DNA of 6,972 bases from Dehalococcoidia bacterium CG2_30_46_19. GTDB lineage: Bacteria > Chloroflexota > Dehalococcoidia > GIF9 > AB-539-J10. Made by a program: the position numbers and the translations under genes. The stretch is taken from the NCBI GenBank assembly GCA_001872925.1, contig MNYD01000057.1, positions 1 to 6,972 on the forward strand. The letters run 5' to 3'. Shown here piece by piece: positions 6,371 to 6,972 of the stretch (its first letter is position 1; the number at the start of each line of letters is the position of its first letter). Under the pieces are notes generated by a model. The model saw only the letters and a program-made list of their open reading frames with translations. It had not been told where the DNA came from and searched no databases.

Positions 6371-6754
6371 ATGAATGTAGCAAAGAAACACTTCACCTGC
6401 GTTATTTGCCCTCTTGGATGTGAAATTGATGTAGAGCTTCAGGGCGGCAATGTAGTTTCTATGGAAGGAAACAAATGCCAGAAGGGGAAGGAATTCGTAT
6501 TACAGGAGTTGGAAGAGCCGATGCGTATATTAACCACGACAGTTCCTATAAAAGGGGCAAAATGGGCCATGCTCCCCGTTCGCACCGATAAAGCAATCCC
6601 AAAGCGATTATTATTCAAGGTGATTGAACAACTGGCAGATATCGAATTGCAGGCACCAATCAAGATGTACGATGTGATATTAAAGAATACTGCCGGTACA
6701 GGTGCAAATATTGTCGCCACGAGGAATATGAAACGCACGGCTACAACCCGTTGA
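6371..6754 (+). CDS. DUF1667 domain protein, four-cysteine partner of the GlpA/flavoprotein pair
   Basis: Small 127-residue protein (129 if ATG 6365 is used). Near the N terminus it has FTCVICPLGC and then NKCQKG, giving C-x2-C-x3-C-x18-C (C10, C13, C17 and C36 from the 6371 start), a likely metal or Fe-S site. The rest matches DUF1667: KCQKGKEFVLQELEEPMRILTTTV, PVRTDKAIPK, and near the C terminus the TGANIVATR segment. The exact biochemical role of DUF1667 is not established to my knowledge. Its constant company with GlpA-like and GlpB/HcnB-like flavoproteins suggests an electron-transfer or assembly subunit, possibly replacing the ferredoxin-type subunit. It follows the flavoprotein gene with essentially no gap, so the two are coupled. 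The last nine residues (NMKRTATTR) are basic and extend past the conserved end. Confidence 0.88.
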   Translation: MNVAKKHFTCVICPLGCEIDVELQGGNVVSMEGNKCQKGKEFVLQELEEPMRILTTTVPIKGAKWAMLPVRTDKAIPKRLLFKVIEQLADIELQAPIKMYDVILKNTAGTGANIVATRNMKRTATTR

Positions 6755-6857
6755 AAAGGCTCTCAAACAGATATACACCGAGCTTGTCATTAAGATAAAA
6801 ACCAATAAGCAAGAAGAGCCAAGAAATCCTTTAACATTGCTCGCAGCACAACGAACC

Positions 6858-6879
6858 TGCAAGAACAACGGTTCTTGCA
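6858..6879 (+). repeat. Perfect 9-bp inverted repeat (hairpin) after the operon
   Basis: TGCAAGAAC (6858-6866) and GTTCTTGCA (6871-6879) are perfect inverted complements around the four-base loop AACG. It starts 104 bases after the DUF1667 stop codon. No T-run follows on either strand, so it is not a standard intrinsic terminator. It could be an RNA processing or 3'-end stability hairpin, or a dyad site for a DNA-binding protein. Confidence 0.5.
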
Positions 6880-6902
6880 ACAGTGTAGGAAAAGTTAAGA
6901 AA

Positions 6903-6932
6903 ATGATATTGACACAGCACGTGTCAAATCAT
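6903..6932 (+). promoter_or_regulatory. Long dyad overlapping a TTGACA hexamer; possible operator/promoter of a gene beyond the window
   Basis: TTGACAC (6909-6915) and GTGTCAA (6921-6927) are perfect inverted arms around AGCAC. They are extended by ATGAT (6903-6907) and ATCAT (6928-6932), with one unpaired A at 6908, giving 12 paired bases. TTGACA at 6909-6914 equals the sigma-70 -35 consensus, but at the right spacing the best -10 (TTAAGT, 6933-6938) is poor. The symmetry suits a dimeric repressor site controlling a downstream gene. Apart from this and the preceding hairpin I see nothing recognisable in 6755-6972. Confidence 0.35.
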
Positions 6933-6972
6933 TTAAGTACCTAACCCAACAGGGGATTGTTGAATCATATAA

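Noticed and set aside
6858..6932. tRNA or small structured RNA after the operon
   Set aside because: The hairpins do not form a cloverleaf, no T-loop or anticodon arm is seen, and no known RNA motif is recognised.

Overview
The window reads as part of one co-directional bacterial operon, all on the + strand, for flavin and iron-sulfur dependent oxidation of a polyol phosphate or hydroxy acid. Base composition looks moderate (GC in the mid-40s percent by eye, not computed). Genes overlap by a few bases and several have good Shine-Dalgarno sites. The protein families are typical of anaerobic or facultatively anaerobic bacteria: GlpC/GlcF-type CCG Fe-S protein, GlpA with a BFD-like [2Fe-2S] domain, HcnB/GlpB-like flavoprotein and DUF1667. 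I cannot name the organism. An uncultured anaerobe is a plausible guess, nothing more.

Layout. 1-645: 3' part of an FAD-linked oxidase of the alkyl-DHAP-synthase type. 635-1708: complete GlpC/GlcF-like protein with two 4Fe-4S motifs and two CCG domains. 1701-3431: GlpA-type glycerol-3-phosphate dehydrogenase-like flavoprotein with an unusual N-terminal extension of about 85 residues. 3428-4954: FGGY-family sugar/polyol kinase. 4955-5123: a 169-base gap holding a nested palindromic repeat that looks like a dispersed or MITE-like element. 5124-6368: GlpB/HcnB-like FAD oxidoreductase with two dinucleotide-binding motifs. 6371-6754: DUF1667 protein with four conserved cysteines. 6755-6972: no recognisable gene, but two strong inverted repeats, one overlapping a TTGACA hexamer.

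How the genes may work together. From the families, the FGGY kinase would phosphorylate a polyol or sugar. The GlpA-like protein, together with the second flavoprotein and DUF1667 (a trio known next to glpK in several anaerobes), would oxidise the phosphate ester. The AGPS-like oxidase with the CCG Fe-S protein would form a second oxidase/electron-transfer pair, or the CCG protein could serve as a GlpC for the GlpA-like protein. Glycerol is the obvious substrate candidate, but the kinase differs from E. coli GlpK at several glycerol-contacting positions, so the substrate is left open.

The main oddities are the pairing of an AGPS-type oxidase with a CCG Fe-S protein inside a glp-like operon, the extended GlpA N terminus, and the repeat that separates glpA-kinase from the flavoprotein-DUF1667 pair. 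That repeat includes a perfect 13-base match to one loxP arm. No strongly supported novel system is visible.
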